A stretch of 22,348 bases of DNA from Calditrichota bacterium (GTDB lineage Bacteria > Calditrichota > Calditrichia > RBG-13-44-9 > J042). The position numbers and the translations under genes were made by a program. A model generated the notes under the pieces. It searched no databases and was not told the DNA's origin. It saw nothing but the letters and a program-made list of their open reading frames with translations. Below are positions 21,678 to 22,348 of the stretch, in pieces (positions within the stretch are counted from its first letter, which is position 1; each line of letters starts with the position of its first letter). The DNA is taken from the NCBI GenBank assembly GCA_013150955.1, contig JAADJD010000007.1:1-22348 (forward strand), written 5' to 3'.

Positions 21678-22348
21678 TTAAATAGGGTGGGTAATAGGTT
21701 TTTCTTCCCAGAAGATCTGGAGGAAGATGCCAATGCTGAGTGCAATCGGGAAATAAGCTAGCAACCGAATGGGGTCGTAAAACCCAAAAAGACCTTCGAC
21801 TATGATAACTTGGTTCAGTTGTATTTCTGGATCCAAAACAAATATAAAACTGAAAAGGTCGAATAATAATAGGCCAATAATGAGGGAATAAATTAATCCC
21901 AAAAACAAAATCACGAGTGATCGGACAGCGGCCTGCTGGATGTTGTCTAAATTATTGTAAACCTCCAGGAATAAATACAGGTAACTGAAACAAAAGGAAA
22001 AAAAAGATAATCCAATAAGTACTTTGTACTCAAATTCAAAAAGCCATTCCCATATTTCTTGTGTCATAAATAAAGGTATATAACCTATGATGATTCCACC
22101 TATTAATCTGGGTAAAAACAATTTATAACCTAAAAACTCTTTTTTAAGGCAACTTTTATACAAAGCAAAAATTAAAAAAAGAAAAAAGCTGAATATTGAC
22201 AGTAATTCAATGATATTAACAATAGGTATATAGCAGAAAAGATTTGAAATTTTTTGTTTAAAAATTTCATTCATATCAAAAAAAATTGAACGAAAAGGTA
22301 GTGAGATAACAAATCCCCAGTCGCCATGTATAATTATGGGAATAATTA
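21678..22348 (-). CDS. Multi-spanning membrane protein next to the RAMP gene, 5' end outside the window
   Basis: I recognise no family. The first in-frame ATG is at 22274 (198 residues from there), but the same frame stays open for a further 24 codons to the window edge ('IIPIIIHGDWGFVISLPFRS...'). No ribosome binding site precedes ATG 22274 (it follows a run of eight T), so the gene most likely begins beyond the window and is partial here. Counting from ATG 22274, hydrophobic segments lie at about 19-41, 54-73, 84-106, 118-150 and 172-190. The cytoplasmic or periplasmic loops are short, and the tail is 'IFWEEKPITHPI'. No CARF, nuclease or HEPN motif is visible. It is AT-rich like the RAMP gene and ends 11 bases before it, so the two are co-transcribed. 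Membrane proteins are known partners of type III CRISPR loci; a channel-like or membrane-anchoring role is only an inference. Confidence 0.65.
   Translation of the reverse strand, partial: IIPIIIHGDWGFVISLPFRSIFFDMNEIFKQKISNLFCYIPIVNIIELLSIFSFFLFLIFALYKSCLKKEFLGYKLFLPRLIGGIIIGYIPLFMTQEIWEWLFEFEYKVLIGLSFFSFCFSYLYLFLEVYNNLDNIQQAAVRSLVILFLGLIYSLIIGLLLFDLFSFIFVLDPEIQLNQVIIVEGLFGFYDPIRLLAYFPIALSIGIFLQIFWEEKPITHPI

Noticed and set aside
1-22348. Selenoprotein gene with an in-frame UGA
   Set aside because: The tRNA-Sec prompted a look beyond each TGA stop and for broken frames; none of the recognised genes continues as homologous sequence past a TGA.

Overview
The window looks like chromosomal DNA from a free-living Gram-negative bacterium of the FCB group, most like Calditrichota or a neighbouring lineage. 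This placement is an inference from three things. Two exported proteins end in the 'QNYPNPFN'-type or a related C-terminal sorting/Por-type domain. Several genes start without a Shine-Dalgarno sequence. A two-component system pairs a LytS-type kinase with a LytTR regulator. No rRNA is present to fix the taxonomy.

Layout. Positions 1-516 are gene-poor and contain half of a dispersed repeat. A FecR-domain protein (517-1284) follows and ends at a clear intrinsic terminator. Next come the ribosome-assembly GTPase Der (1774-3093) and a large secreted HEFTH metalloprotease (3408-5111). Positions 5249-8777 form a compact sugar-phosphotransferase operon of mannose-family IIC and IID, HPr and Enzyme I, with no IIA or IIB gene. 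It is followed on the same strand by a phosphoglucose/phosphomannose isomerase (8922-9962) and a sugar-1-phosphate nucleotidyltransferase (10076-11065). Together these suggest hexose uptake feeding glycolysis and nucleotide-sugar synthesis. metK (11194-12333) comes next, and ten bases after its stop lies a tRNA-Sec with anticodon TCA. That tRNA implies that the organism makes selenoproteins.

A gene-poor, repeat-rich stretch (12438-13266) leads to an exported subtilisin-family protease (13267-14991). After a second repeat-rich gap come a bactofilin-like membrane protein, a CPBP-family intramembrane protease, and a LytS/LytTR kinase-regulator pair whose stop and start codons overlap (15592-19442).

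On the right edge (19747-22348) the strand and base composition both change. Two AT-rich minus-strand genes encode a large CRISPR-associated RAMP protein of the TIGR03986 type and, immediately upstream of it, a multi-spanning membrane protein that is still open at the window end. This is probably the 3' end of a horizontally acquired type III CRISPR-Cas operon. No CRISPR array is visible.

A recurring signal runs through nearly every long non-coding gap. It is a ~165-bp imperfect palindrome with ~38-bp terminal inverted repeats (ends CCCAGATNATGCATTA and its complement), found in both orientations, sometimes nested or tandem. It behaves like a MITE or other miniature mobile/structured repeat family.
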